18,735 bases of DNA from Saprospiraceae bacterium (GTDB taxonomy: Bacteria > Bacteroidota > Bacteroidia > Chitinophagales > Saprospiraceae): assembly GCA_027009605.1 (NCBI GenBank), contig JALVCY010000013.1, positions 1 through 18,735 on the forward strand. Direction: 5' to 3'. The position numbers and the translations under genes are program-made. A model generated the notes under the pieces. That model made no database searches. It had not been told where the DNA came from and saw only the letters and a list, made by a program, of their open reading frames with translations. This document shows positions 1 to 6,793 of this stretch, one piece after another; position 1 is the stretch's first letter; the number at the start of each line of letters is the position of its first letter.

Positions 1-94
1 TTTGGGGGTGGAAAAAAACTAAATAAAAACCATGAGCCTAAGTTTATATGTTTTTCCGGAAACTTGCGCCAATTACAAATTATCGAAAAGTGTC

Positions 95-127
95 TAATGG
101 GGACAAACTCCGACTGCGCCCATTCTA
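95..127. repeat. Small palindromic element near the left edge
   Basis: A hairpin with 6-bp perfect arms, AATGGG (96-101) and CCCATT (119-124), encloses a 17-nt loop. A related left half, AATGGGGAC followed by a similar spacer ending ACTGC, recurs near 5846-5868 without its right arm. The shape is that of a REP-like or small mobile palindrome, which is an inference only. The rest of 1-351 apart from the next two entries shows no gene; a frame open from the edge to about 171 has no gene-like character. Confidence 0.4.
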
Positions 128-131
128 AAGT

Positions 132-212
132 GATTTTAGTGGTAAGGAGGAGCGTAATACCTAACCACTGAGTACACGAAGTTGAGACTAAGGATTCACT
201 AAGAACTTGATT
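132..212 (-). repeat. Dispersed hairpin element, copy A (reverse orientation)
   Basis: On the minus strand this reads TTCTTAGTG, then CTTCGTGT, then AGTGGTTAGG, a 12-nt loop, and CCTTACCACT. The stem arms lie at 138-147 and 160-169 and pair except for one position. A second copy lies at 5566-5685 on the plus strand with the same modules in the same order, the same imperfect stem and a 12-nt loop of different sequence. The two copies show this is a repeat family rather than chance. Confidence 0.6.
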
Positions 213-300
213 GTTAATAAGTTATAGGAAATGCCTAATTCTTTTTTTTTCGATTATCAAATTTTTATAGGAAAACCCTTTGGTTTGATATTGGGGATTT

Positions 301-328
301 TTTGGTTTGTTTATTTTTGCTATCTTTG
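301..328 (+). promoter_or_regulatory. Bacteroidota-type promoter of the DUF6913-like gene
   Basis: TATCTTTG at 321-328 matches the -7 element TAnnTTTG used by the Bacteroidota primary sigma factor. A TTG at 302-304 lies 16 nt upstream, slightly closer than the usual spacing for the -33 box. The ATG at 352 lies 23 nt downstream, giving a short leader. This promoter is the main reason for rejecting a TTG start at 307, which would lie upstream of the transcription start. Confidence 0.6.
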
Positions 329-351
329 CCATCTATCAAAAACGGTTTGCC

Positions 352-855
352 ATGAAGAAGTACTTGCGAAAAAAAGCGTATGCCAAATGGAGCGCCCTTT
401 TGCCGAAAGGTGAAGTCTATCCCGATAGTATGCTCATCTTGTTTGATTGCTCGATGCCGGAACATGAGAAAATAGTGACGACTTGGGTGAAAAAACACCG
501 GGAAGTCTTCTCCAAAACTGCTTTTATTGGGCTGGATCCCAAAAATAGTAATCCCCAAGCTACTGTGTTTCCAATACTCGGGAAAAAAGATTTTACGTGG
601 TATGGTAGTCTGAAAAAAGATGCTGTGTCCCGGGTGCTTCCTGATTTTTTGCCTGATTTCTTGATGGTGCTGCACAAAAAATCTTCTACCGCCATAGATT
701 ATTTGGCGAAAGCCCTGCCTGCTTCCTTTAAAATAACCCATAATCCGGCGCTTCCTAGCTCCTATAATATTATTTTGGATGATAGCCGGCATGATTGGTC
801 TGTGGTGTTGAAAGAGTTTGATACGCTGATGCCTAAAGTTGAATTTGTGTCCTAA
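352..855 (+). CDS. DUF6913-like protein of unknown function
   Basis: A 167-aa cytoplasmic protein with no signal peptide and no membrane segment. It starts with a basic stretch (MKKYLRKKAYAKW), followed by an alternating strand/helix pattern. Its middle holds KKDFTWYGSLKK (about residues 80-92) and PDFLMVLHKKSS, followed by a helical segment IDYLAKALPASFKI. This order (FSxK-x-x-W-x-G, then a D-x-L motif, then a helix ending in an A-K/F-K-I segment) is what I remember for the small Bacteroidota family DUF6913, whose function is unknown. I place it there from memory of the pattern. The start at 352 is chosen because it follows the TAnnTTTG promoter. It is followed by 127 bp of spacer before the next gene and is probably monocistronic. 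No catalytic residues can be identified. Confidence 0.72.
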   Translation: MKKYLRKKAYAKWSALLPKGEVYPDSMLILFDCSMPEHEKIVTTWVKKHREVFSKTAFIGLDPKNSNPQATVFPILGKKDFTWYGSLKKDAVSRVLPDFLPDFLMVLHKKSSTAIDYLAKALPASFKITHNPALPSSYNIILDDSRHDWSVVLKEFDTLMPKVEFVS

Positions 856-982
856 AAGATGCATTCCGGCGTATAAAATGACAGGATTTGAGCAAAATCA
901 GACTTTTTATTACTTCCTATTACAGATTCTCGAAAGTAATTCGTTATTACAGAGATTCTTTTAACAGTCAAAACCCGATTTG

Positions 983-3982
983 ATGTATAAGCTACTTTCC
1001 TTTGTATTCTTGATGGTATTTGCCCTTGCGGGAAAAAATGTCCGGGCACAACCCCTAAATGATGATTGCGATCAGGCCGTTTTGCTGTCTAATGTGCAAA
1101 ATTATTGCTCGGCTAAGGCAGAATTTACGAATGTTGCCGGTACGACGTCATCGGTGGGAGCAGCGAGTTGTTTTAGTGGGGGAGCCGATGTTTGGTTTCG
1201 ATTTGTGGCAACGGCAACCGATGGCACGGTGACGGTGCGTGGAGATGACCCTACGGACTCGGGCGGTTCGTTGCAACGGCCGGAAGTCGCTATTTATACG
1301 GGAGTCAATTGTACGAGTTTGACGGAAGTCAAGTGCGATGCTTCTTCAGTGGGGAGTCATGTGGTGTCTTCGCATTTGGGGGCATTGGTGCCGGGAAAGA
1401 CTTATTATATCCGGGTGCAGGGGAATCAAGGGAAAGAAGGCACTTTTCAGTTGTGCGTAACGAACTATAATCCACCGTTTGAGCCGGGGCAGGATTGTCC
1501 TGTGGGGTCTTATTTGTGCTCGAAGACCCCGTTTACGGTGCAAAAAATAAATGGAGCCGGTAATAATCCGAACGAGGTCTCACCGGGTTCTTGTTTGGGT
1601 ACAGAGTCTTCTTCGACTTGGTTTCGTTGGGTGGCGGCGACTTCGGGGACATTGACTTTTACGTTGGTACCGGCGAATGCCCCGGATGATTTAGATTTTC
1701 TGGTATATGAGTTGCCCAATGGAGTGAATGATTGTTCCGGAAAAATAGTCAAAAGATGCATGGGGGCCGGTGCGTATGGAACGAATGCGACTTCGCAGCC
1801 TTGTTATGGCGCTACGGGCTTGAGAGAGGGTTCAAATGATGTCTCGGAGCCTGCCGGCTGTCCATCCCCAAATGATAACTGGCTCAAACCCCTAGATATG
1901 GTCGCCGGTAAGGCCTATGCTTTGATGGTCAATAATTTTTCTGATTCGGGAGCGGGGTTTAATATTGAATTTGGGGGGACGGGTGAATTTAAAGGGCCGG
2001 ATGTTGATTTTATGACCAATCAGCCGGGTGACAAGGCCTGTGTTGGAGAGACTTTTATTGTTTCTGATAATTCGAATTATCCTACGGGTACGATTACTTC
2101 TTGGGAATGGACATTTGGTATTGGCGCAAGCACCCCTACCGCCAACGGTCAAGGGCCTTATAATATCGTCTATGATTCGCCGGGCGAAAAATATATTAGC
2201 TTGGTCATTAATACGAGTGAAGGGTGCAAGTCCACCATCGTCAAAAGAATTCATGTGAATGCGTGTTGCGATACGTATAATGCTATGACGATTTCTGAAA
2301 ATATTACTAATTTGGATTGCTATTACGATAGTGATGGAGTGATATCCGTAACAACCAATACGAATGCACAGCCGGTTAGTTATAATTGGGATTATGGAAG
2401 CAATACAACATCCACGATAACAGGCTTGCCTTTGGGTTTTTATAACGTAACTATCACGAACTCAGCGACTTGTGATACGTCCTTTGTGTATGAGATTACG
2501 GCTCCGGAAAAGATGGAATTTGATACGACCATCGTGCGACCGACTTGTGACGGGGGGACGGATGGTTCTTTAGAGATACAGACGACAGGCGGCGGCGTCG
2601 CCCCTTATGAATATAATTTTGCCAATACGGGCTTTACTTCCAATAATGTATTTGCGAATATAGGCAATGGGTATTACGATGTAGTTGTCCGGGATGCCAA
2701 TGGATGTGTCGAAAATTTGGATAGTATTCGAGTGCATGAATTGGAGCTATTGCTTAATTCCAATGTGGTCGCCATAGATACACCAAAATGTGCCGGTTCG
2801 ACAGATGGCCGTATTTATTTGGGTGTTTTAAATGGCTTGCCGCCCTATAAATATGATTTTGGAAGTGGCTTTTCAAGCAGCAACGTGTTGTCGAATGTCG
2901 GAGCAGGAGTCTATAATGTGGTGGTACAGGATGCGAATTTATGCCGGGGGGATTATCAATTTACCTTGCCGGCTTATCCACCGGTGACGGTTGATTTGGA
3001 TATGATTCCGGCCAGTTGTTATGGGTTGGCAGATGGCTCTGCTTCCGCCAATGCCGGGGGCGGGGTAGGAGATTATAGTTATCTTTGGAGCAATCAAGTG
3101 GATAGCAGCCTGAACGTCAATATTCCGTCCGGGACGTATATGGTGACTGCGACGGATGGGAATGGCTGTGAAAAAGTGGGTAGCATATTCGTAGATGAGC
3201 CCAATGAAGTTCGTGTCTTTGATACGGGGATAGAGGGTGTGGTATGTTATGGAGATGAAACCGGTACGGTAGGTCTGGACGCAGCGGGGGGCAATTCACC
3301 GTATTTGTTTTCGATAGATACGAGTGCTTTTCAACAAGATACGGTATTTATAAATATAGCGGGCGGGAAGCACCAAATCCGAGTTCAGGACAGCAATGGC
3401 TGTATCGGGACGGATTCTATTTCTGTTCCGCAGCCGGAAGAGTTGGTGGTCTTGGCTTATGGGGATACTTTGGTTAATTTGGGTTTTAAAGTGCCTTTAG
3501 GAGCCTTCGTTTTGCCGCAAGGTCATGAGGTCAAGTATCAATGGATACCGGGAGGGGATGAATTTAATGAAGATACGATAGCCAACCCGATATTGCGACC
3601 AAAGAATACAGGATATTACATTGTCCAAGTGACAGATACATCCGGTTGTACGGCTTATGATTCTGTTTTGGTACAGGTCAATTATTTGAAGCCGGTGTAT
3701 GGGCCGACGGCCTTTTCGCCTAATGGGGACGGACGCAATGATTTTTTTACGATATTTGGTGGTGATGCGGCTTTGAAAATAAATCATTTGCAGATTTATG
3801 ATCGTTGGGGCAATTTGGTTTATGAGCGAAAAAATCTCGCATTAGGACAGGAGTCTGTTGGCTGGGATGGCCGAATTCGCGGGAAAAGAGCAGATACGGG
3901 TGTTTATGTATGGGTGGCGGAGGTTGATTTTTGGGATGGGACGCCGGTATTGGTTACGGGGGATGTGACTTTGGTGCGGTAG
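983..3982 (+). CDS. Secreted surface protein, SprB repeats, T9SS type B sorting domain
   Basis: A 999-aa protein with a Sec signal peptide (MYKLLSFVFLMVFALAG, cleavage near AQ-PLNDDC, residues 22-25). Two related beta-sandwich domains follow (about 26-165 and 168-340), each opening with a C-containing segment (NDDCDQAV; GQDCPVGSYLC) and carrying a WFRF/WFRW motif. A PKD-like domain spans about 350-425 (SWEWTFG). Five SprB-type repeats start at about residues 446, 521, 602, 679 and 754, each of the form C-x4-DG...PY-Y...G-Y-V-V-x-D-x-NGC. An Ig-like segment spans about 825-900. The last ~93 residues hold TAFSPNGDGRNDFF, IYDRWGNLVYE and GVYVWVAEVDF, the hallmarks of the gliding-motility-associated C-terminal domain used as a type B T9SS signal. 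It is probably exported by T9SS and displayed or released as an adhesin-like filament; the ligand is unknown. ATG 983 is preferred over the adjacent TTG 980. No good TAnnTTTG box is visible upstream. Confidence 0.9.
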   Translation: MYKLLSFVFLMVFALAGKNVRAQPLNDDCDQAVLLSNVQNYCSAKAEFTNVAGTTSSVGAASCFSGGADVWFRFVATATDGTVTVRGDDPTDSGGSLQRPEVAIYTGVNCTSLTEVKCDASSVGSHVVSSHLGALVPGKTYYIRVQGNQGKEGTFQLCVTNYNPPFEPGQDCPVGSYLCSKTPFTVQKINGAGNNPNEVSPGSCLGTESSSTWFRWVAATSGTLTFTLVPANAPDDLDFLVYELPNGVNDCSGKIVKRCMGAGAYGTNATSQPCYGATGLREGSNDVSEPAGCPSPNDNWLKPLDMVAGKAYALMVNNFSDSGAGFNIEFGGTGEFKGPDVDFMTNQPGDKACVGETFIVSDNSNYPTGTITSWEWTFGIGASTPTANGQGPYNIVYDSPGEKYISLVINTSEGCKSTIVKRIHVNACCDTYNAMTISENITNLDCYYDSDGVISVTTNTNAQPVSYNWDYGSNTTSTITGLPLGFYNVTITNSATCDTSFVYEITAPEKMEFDTTIVRPTCDGGTDGSLEIQTTGGGVAPYEYNFANTGFTSNNVFANIGNGYYDVVVRDANGCVENLDSIRVHELELLLNSNVVAIDTPKCAGSTDGRIYLGVLNGLPPYKYDFGSGFSSSNVLSNVGAGVYNVVVQDANLCRGDYQFTLPAYPPVTVDLDMIPASCYGLADGSASANAGGGVGDYSYLWSNQVDSSLNVNIPSGTYMVTATDGNGCEKVGSIFVDEPNEVRVFDTGIEGVVCYGDETGTVGLDAAGGNSPYLFSIDTSAFQQDTVFINIAGGKHQIRVQDSNGCIGTDSISVPQPEELVVLAYGDTLVNLGFKVPLGAFVLPQGHEVKYQWIPGGDEFNEDTIANPILRPKNTGYYIVQVTDTSGCTAYDSVLVQVNYLKPVYGPTAFSPNGDGRNDFFTIFGGDAALKINHLQIYDRWGNLVYERKNLALGQESVGWDGRIRGKRADTGVYVWVAEVDFWDGTPVLVTGDVTLVR

Positions 3983-4245
3983 GCTTTTGGTCTTTGGGGC
4001 GCAGCAATCTGCTTTTGGTCTTTGGCTTGGGTTGTGGTTTGTTTTTTGGCTTTGTTGCGGATTGCTTGGTTTTTGTGGTTGAGAGAGTTGAGAGAGTTGA
4101 TTCGCTTCGCTAGTTGAATCGCTTCGCTAGTTGATTCACGTCCCGATTACTATCGTGGGTTCGGACTTCGTTAGTTGATTCGCTCGCAGGCTTCGCTAGT
4201 TGATGAGCTCGCATGAGGCACGCAAGTTGGATGAAGTATAGATGC
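3983..4245 (+). repeat. Dispersed intergenic repeat, GTTGA/GCTTCGC words, copy 1
   Basis: Starts right after the stop of the surface-protein gene. The first half is TTTGGTCTTTGG-rich and matches 14128-14230 in the same orientation. The second half alternates GTTGA spacers with TTCGCTTCGCTAG words and contains the shared core at 4137-4172 (CACGTCCCGATTACTATCG onward). On the minus strand the words read GCGAAGC, for example at 4104-4110 and 4121-4127. From 4246 to 4321 only a leader for lptC remains. No gene is seen in 3983-4321. Confidence 0.75.
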
Positions 4246-4321
4246 TTGCTTGGGTTCGCAGGGTTTGGAATTATTATTTTGTTGTAGTGTTCTTTCTTTG
4301 GGAGGTAAAATTTGATTGAGA

Positions 4322-4882
4322 ATGAAATTTGGATATTGGATATTATTGGTATTGATGTTGGGGTTTTTGAGCTCTTGCGAGAATGATATGGCCGAAGTGG
4401 CTCAATATTTTGAGCAGGATGACGCAAAGGTTATTGAGGCGAAGGATGTGGTTATTTATTACAGTGATTCTGCTGTGGTGCGTGTGGTCATACGGGGGCC
4501 TAAATTGCTTAATTATATAGGGGCGAAAGAGCCGCGCTCGGAGTTTGTGGAAGGATTAATCGCCGATTTTTATGATAGAGACCACGTAAAGCAAAGTCGA
4601 TTAGTGGCTAATTTTGGAGTAAAATATGATAATAAAAATATAGTCGTAGTACAGGATAGCGTGGTGATTACTACAATACGCCAAGAAAAATTGGAGACGG
4701 AAGAGCTGACTTGGAATGAAAAAACAGGCCAAATTGAAACGGATAAATTCGTGAAGGTGTCCACTCCCAAAGAAGTTGTCTATGGTTATGGACTAATCGC
4801 AAATGATGACTTTTCTTATTGGAAAATTAAGGCGGTGACGGGACGGATGGCGGCGGAGGGTATTGTTCGGGAATTTCGGTAG
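4322..4882 (+). CDS. lptC: LPS export lipoprotein LptC
   Basis: A 186-aa lipoprotein with a short hydrophobic leader (KFGYWILLVLMLGFL) ending in the lipobox LSSC, so it should be acylated at Cys-19 and membrane-anchored facing the periplasm. The mature part is an all-beta protein of the LptC (YrbK) family: AKDVVIYYSDSAVVRVVIRG near residues 40-59, then VEGLIADFYD, then repeated beta strands ending IKAVTGRMAAEGIVREFR. LptC links the LptB2FG transporter to the periplasmic LptA bridge that moves lipopolysaccharide to the outer membrane. Family features visible are length, the lipobox and the repeated strand pattern. The start is ATG 4322. A TTG at 4316, 10 nt after GGAGG (4301-4305), is possible but would only add two residues, and Bacteroidota rarely rely on such sites. 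In many Bacteroidota lptC is directly followed by the CorC-type gene found here 1.9 kb downstream. Confidence 0.85.
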   Translation: MKFGYWILLVLMLGFLSSCENDMAEVAQYFEQDDAKVIEAKDVVIYYSDSAVVRVVIRGPKLLNYIGAKEPRSEFVEGLIADFYDRDHVKQSRLVANFGVKYDNKNIVVVQDSVVITTIRQEKLETEELTWNEKTGQIETDKFVKVSTPKEVVYGYGLIANDDFSYWKIKAVTGRMAAEGIVREFR

Positions 4883-4914
4883 TTTTTTTACTTCATTATT
4901 GGGTGTTCTGTATT

Positions 4915-5100
4915 CGTTATTCTGTTCGTTTTTGGTTGAGAGAGTTGATTCGCTGCGCTAGTTGAGAAAGTTGAGACGGTCGCCTTCGGCTCTCTTGTTG
5001 AGAACTCGTCCCGATTACTATCGTGGATTCGGACTTCGTGGTTGAGTGCTTCGCAGGTTGAGAGATTTGGGTGTTTGTTTGGGATTTTACTCATTATTTG
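4915..5100 (+). repeat. Dispersed intergenic repeat, GTTGA/GCTTCGC words, copy 2
   Basis: Begins with GTTGAGAGAGTTGATTCGC-type words and contains a GCCTTCGGC mini-hairpin (4982-4990) and the shared core at 5007-5040. It ends with TTTGTTTGGGATTTTACTCA, a motif that recurs at the end of the next copy, so the two copies are diverged tandem duplicates with a period of about 190 bp. It lies directly 3' of lptC. Confidence 0.72.
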
Positions 5101-5290
5101 ATATTTGGATTTCTGTTTGGGATTTTAGTTGAGAGAGTTGATGAAGTTGATTCGCTGCGCTAGTTGATTCACGTCCCGATTACTATCGTGGATTCGGACT
5201 TCGTTAGTTGATTCGCTTCGCTAGTTGAGAAACTTGGGTTTTTGATTGGGATTTTACTTCATTAAATGATATTTGGGATTCCGTAATTGA
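5101..5290 (+). repeat. Dispersed intergenic repeat, GTTGA/GCTTCGC words, copy 3
   Basis: Diverged tandem partner of 4915-5100. It contains GTTGAGAGAGTTGATGAAG, TTCGCTGCGCTAGTTG, the shared core at 5170-5205, two TTCGCTTCGCTAG words and the closing TTGGGATTTTACTTCATT motif. No reading frame of protein character is present. Confidence 0.72.
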
Positions 5291-5318
5291 TATAGTTGCA
5301 AGATTTTTTAGCCGTCTT

Positions 5319-5356
5319 CACCTTTGACCCTTGGCCTTTCACCTTTGACCTTTGGT
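5319..5356 (+). repeat. Two-copy CACCTTTGACC direct repeat
   Basis: TTCACCTTTGACCCTTGG and TTCACCTTTGACCTTTGG stand side by side with a two-base insertion between them. It forms the left border of the composite hairpin-word array that follows. Confidence 0.55.
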
Positions 5357-5512
5357 TCAATTTGTGCTTCGCACGCCTGCCTGCTGCAGGCAGGTTCAAT
5401 TTGCCCTACGGGCGTTCAAGGGGAACGCTCTCTTGGCTGCCTACCTGTTACACCGTTATACCGTTCTACCGTTATACCGTTATACCGTTATACCGTTACA
5501 CCGTTAACATCT
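5355..5512 (+). repeat. Composite array: mini-hairpin words plus ACCGTTAY tandem repeat (left arm)
   Basis: Three hairpins separated by TTCAATTT-type spacers: GTGCTTCGCAC (5364-5374), CCTGCCTGCTGCAGGCAGG (5376-5394, 9-bp arms around a single base) and GCCCTACGGGC (5403-5413). They are followed at about 5449-5512 by seven to eight units of an 8-bp tandem repeat, ACCGTTAT/ACCGTTCT/ACCGTTAC. The reverse complement of 10336-10515 has the same two blocks in the same order, so the two arrays are inverted copies. Its 8-bp period makes it non-coding. Confidence 0.85.
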
Positions 5513-5565
5513 TAGACAGGGAGCAAAAAATGTACATAAAGTTGGAATTTAACTTCTTGACAATC

Positions 5566-5685
5566 AATACCTTAGTGAGTTCTTAGTGGCAGCTTCGTGT
5601 CTTTAGTGGTTAGGCCATACATTTTTCCTTACCACTGAGAGCACTTAGATAGCACTAAGTTTACATTAAGAAACTCTACAAATTC
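5566..5685 (+). repeat. Dispersed hairpin element, copy B (forward orientation)
   Basis: Holds TTCTTAGTG, CTTCGTGT, then AGTGGTTAGG (5605-5614), a 12-nt loop, and CCTTACCACT (5627-5636). It matches the reverse complement of 132-212. Beyond the stem the right side (CACTTAG...CACTAAG) is roughly complementary to the left side, so the whole element is a longer imperfect palindrome. Confidence 0.6.
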
Positions 5686-5990
5686 TTGGTGTTGGACCGC
5701 TTAATTTTGGGTAAGAAATGGTGCACACATAGGCTAACATATTATAAAAATTTTCTTTCGTTTACCCTGTTTCTTCAAAGGTTTTTTTGGGGGATTTTAT
5801 GGATGATGTCTTTAAATATTTTGGGGAATTGGGGCAAGAACAATAATGGGGACTATTCCATACTGCTCAGCTCTTAATTCAGCATCCTTCAATCTTATCT
5901 CCTGTTGGGGGAAGGATTGAAGATTTACGATTTACGATTTTTGAAGTGATTAGATTGTCCCTTAGAAAGCCAAAGCCAAGTTGGAATTTT
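5686..5990. other. Gene-free spacer with one hairpin
   Basis: No convincing coding region. AT-rich sequence with a partial copy of the left-edge palindrome (AATGGGGAC, about 5846), and an inverted repeat CTTCAATC (5887-5894) / GATTGAAG (5915-5922), followed by TTTACGATTTACGATTT. The hairpin could terminate transcription but lacks a clean T-tract, so no terminator is called. Confidence 0.5.
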
Positions 5991-6639
5991 GGTTGGTAGT
6001 TCCAAATTTATTTGGAACACGTTTTCTCAACCAAATAAATTTGGCTGCTACCAACCAGCCAAATAAATTTGGTTGCTACCAACCAACCAAATAAATTTGG
6101 TTGCTACCAACCAGCCAAATAAATTTGGCTGCTACCAACCAGCCAAATAAATTTGGTTGCTACCAACCAACCAAATGAATTTGGTTGCTACCAACCAGCC
6201 AAATAAATTTGGTTGCTACCAACCAGCCAAATAAATTTGGTTGCTACCAACCAACCAAATAAATTTGGTTGCTACCAACTAACCAAATAAATTTGGTTGC
6301 TACCAACTAACCAAATAAATTTGGTTGCTACCAACCAGCTAAATAAATTTGGCTGCTACCAACCAACCAAATAAATTTGGTTCTACCAACTAACCAAATA
6401 AATTTGGTTGCTACCAACCAGCCAAATAAATTTGGTTGCTACCAACCAACCAAATAAATTTGGTTGCTACCAACCAACCAAATAAATTTGGTTCTACCAA
6501 CTAACCAAATAAATTTGGTTGCTACCAACTAACCAAATAAATTTGGTTGCTACCAACTAACCAAATAAATTTGGTTGCTACCAACCAGCCAAATAAATTT
6601 GGTTGCTACCAACTAACCAAATAAATTTGGTTCTACCAA
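5991..6639. repeat. 28-bp palindromic minisatellite, about 22 units, with an inverted leading copy
   Basis: Each unit carries AACCAAATAAATTTGGTT, an 8-bp-arm palindrome around AA, joined to GGTTGCTACCAACC, a 5-bp-arm hairpin with loop CTAC. I count 22 direct units from about 6028 to 6639. The period is 28 bp; three units lack the G of TTGCTACC and are 27 bp. An inverted copy at 5991-6015 faces the first direct unit (6031-6056), giving a ~25-bp-arm hairpin with a 15-nt loop. Variants are AACC, AGCC or AGCT on the left and GGTT or GGCT on the right. The period is not a multiple of three and there are no spacers, so it is neither coding nor CRISPR. It ends about 150 bp upstream of the corC start. 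Confidence 0.92.
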
Positions 6640-6780
6640 TCCACGGAGTTGGGGACTACATGTTCAACTTGGGTTAACGTTTTTGTGCTTTTTGCGTATA
6701 ATTTGCTGATGGTATCCTACTAAAAGTGGGAAGAACCGGACAGTAATTGAAAATCAGAAGCATAGCTAAACAATATTCGT

Positions 6781-6788
6781 TATATTTG
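6781..6788 (+). promoter_or_regulatory. -7 promoter element of the corC-patatin operon
   Basis: TATATTTG is a perfect TAnnTTTG match, and the following CC is the same as at the 321-328 promoter. It ends 5 nt before the ATG at 6794, so the transcript should start at or next to the start codon (leaderless or nearly so). No -33 TTG at the usual distance was found; the nearest lies 31 nt upstream. Confidence 0.5.
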
Positions 6789-6793
6789 CCATT

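Noticed and set aside
1..171. C-terminal part of a rightward gene entering from the left edge
   Set aside because: The frame is open for 57 codons, but the translation is not protein-like and its end lies inside two palindromic repeats that are shared elsewhere.
265..864. A 199-codon frame on the minus strand opposite the DUF6913-like gene
   Set aside because: It is antisense to a better gene that has a promoter and family-like motifs, and its Phe/His-rich composition is typical of a shadow frame.
4301..4321. Shine-Dalgarno site setting a TTG start for lptC at 4316
   Set aside because: Bacteroidota generally do not depend on such sites, and the ATG at 4322 begins a normal lipoprotein leader; the difference is two residues.
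5296..5586. A 96-codon frame over the left composite array
   Set aside because: It reads through hairpin words and the 8-bp tandem repeat, giving repetitive Tyr/Arg peptides; the 8-bp period excludes a conserved reading frame.
5887..5922. Rho-independent terminator
   Set aside because: The stem is only 8 bp with a 20-nt loop, and the T-tract after it is interrupted; no gene ends nearby.
5991..6639. CRISPR array
   Set aside because: Units of 27-28 bp follow each other directly with no unique spacers, and no cas genes are near.
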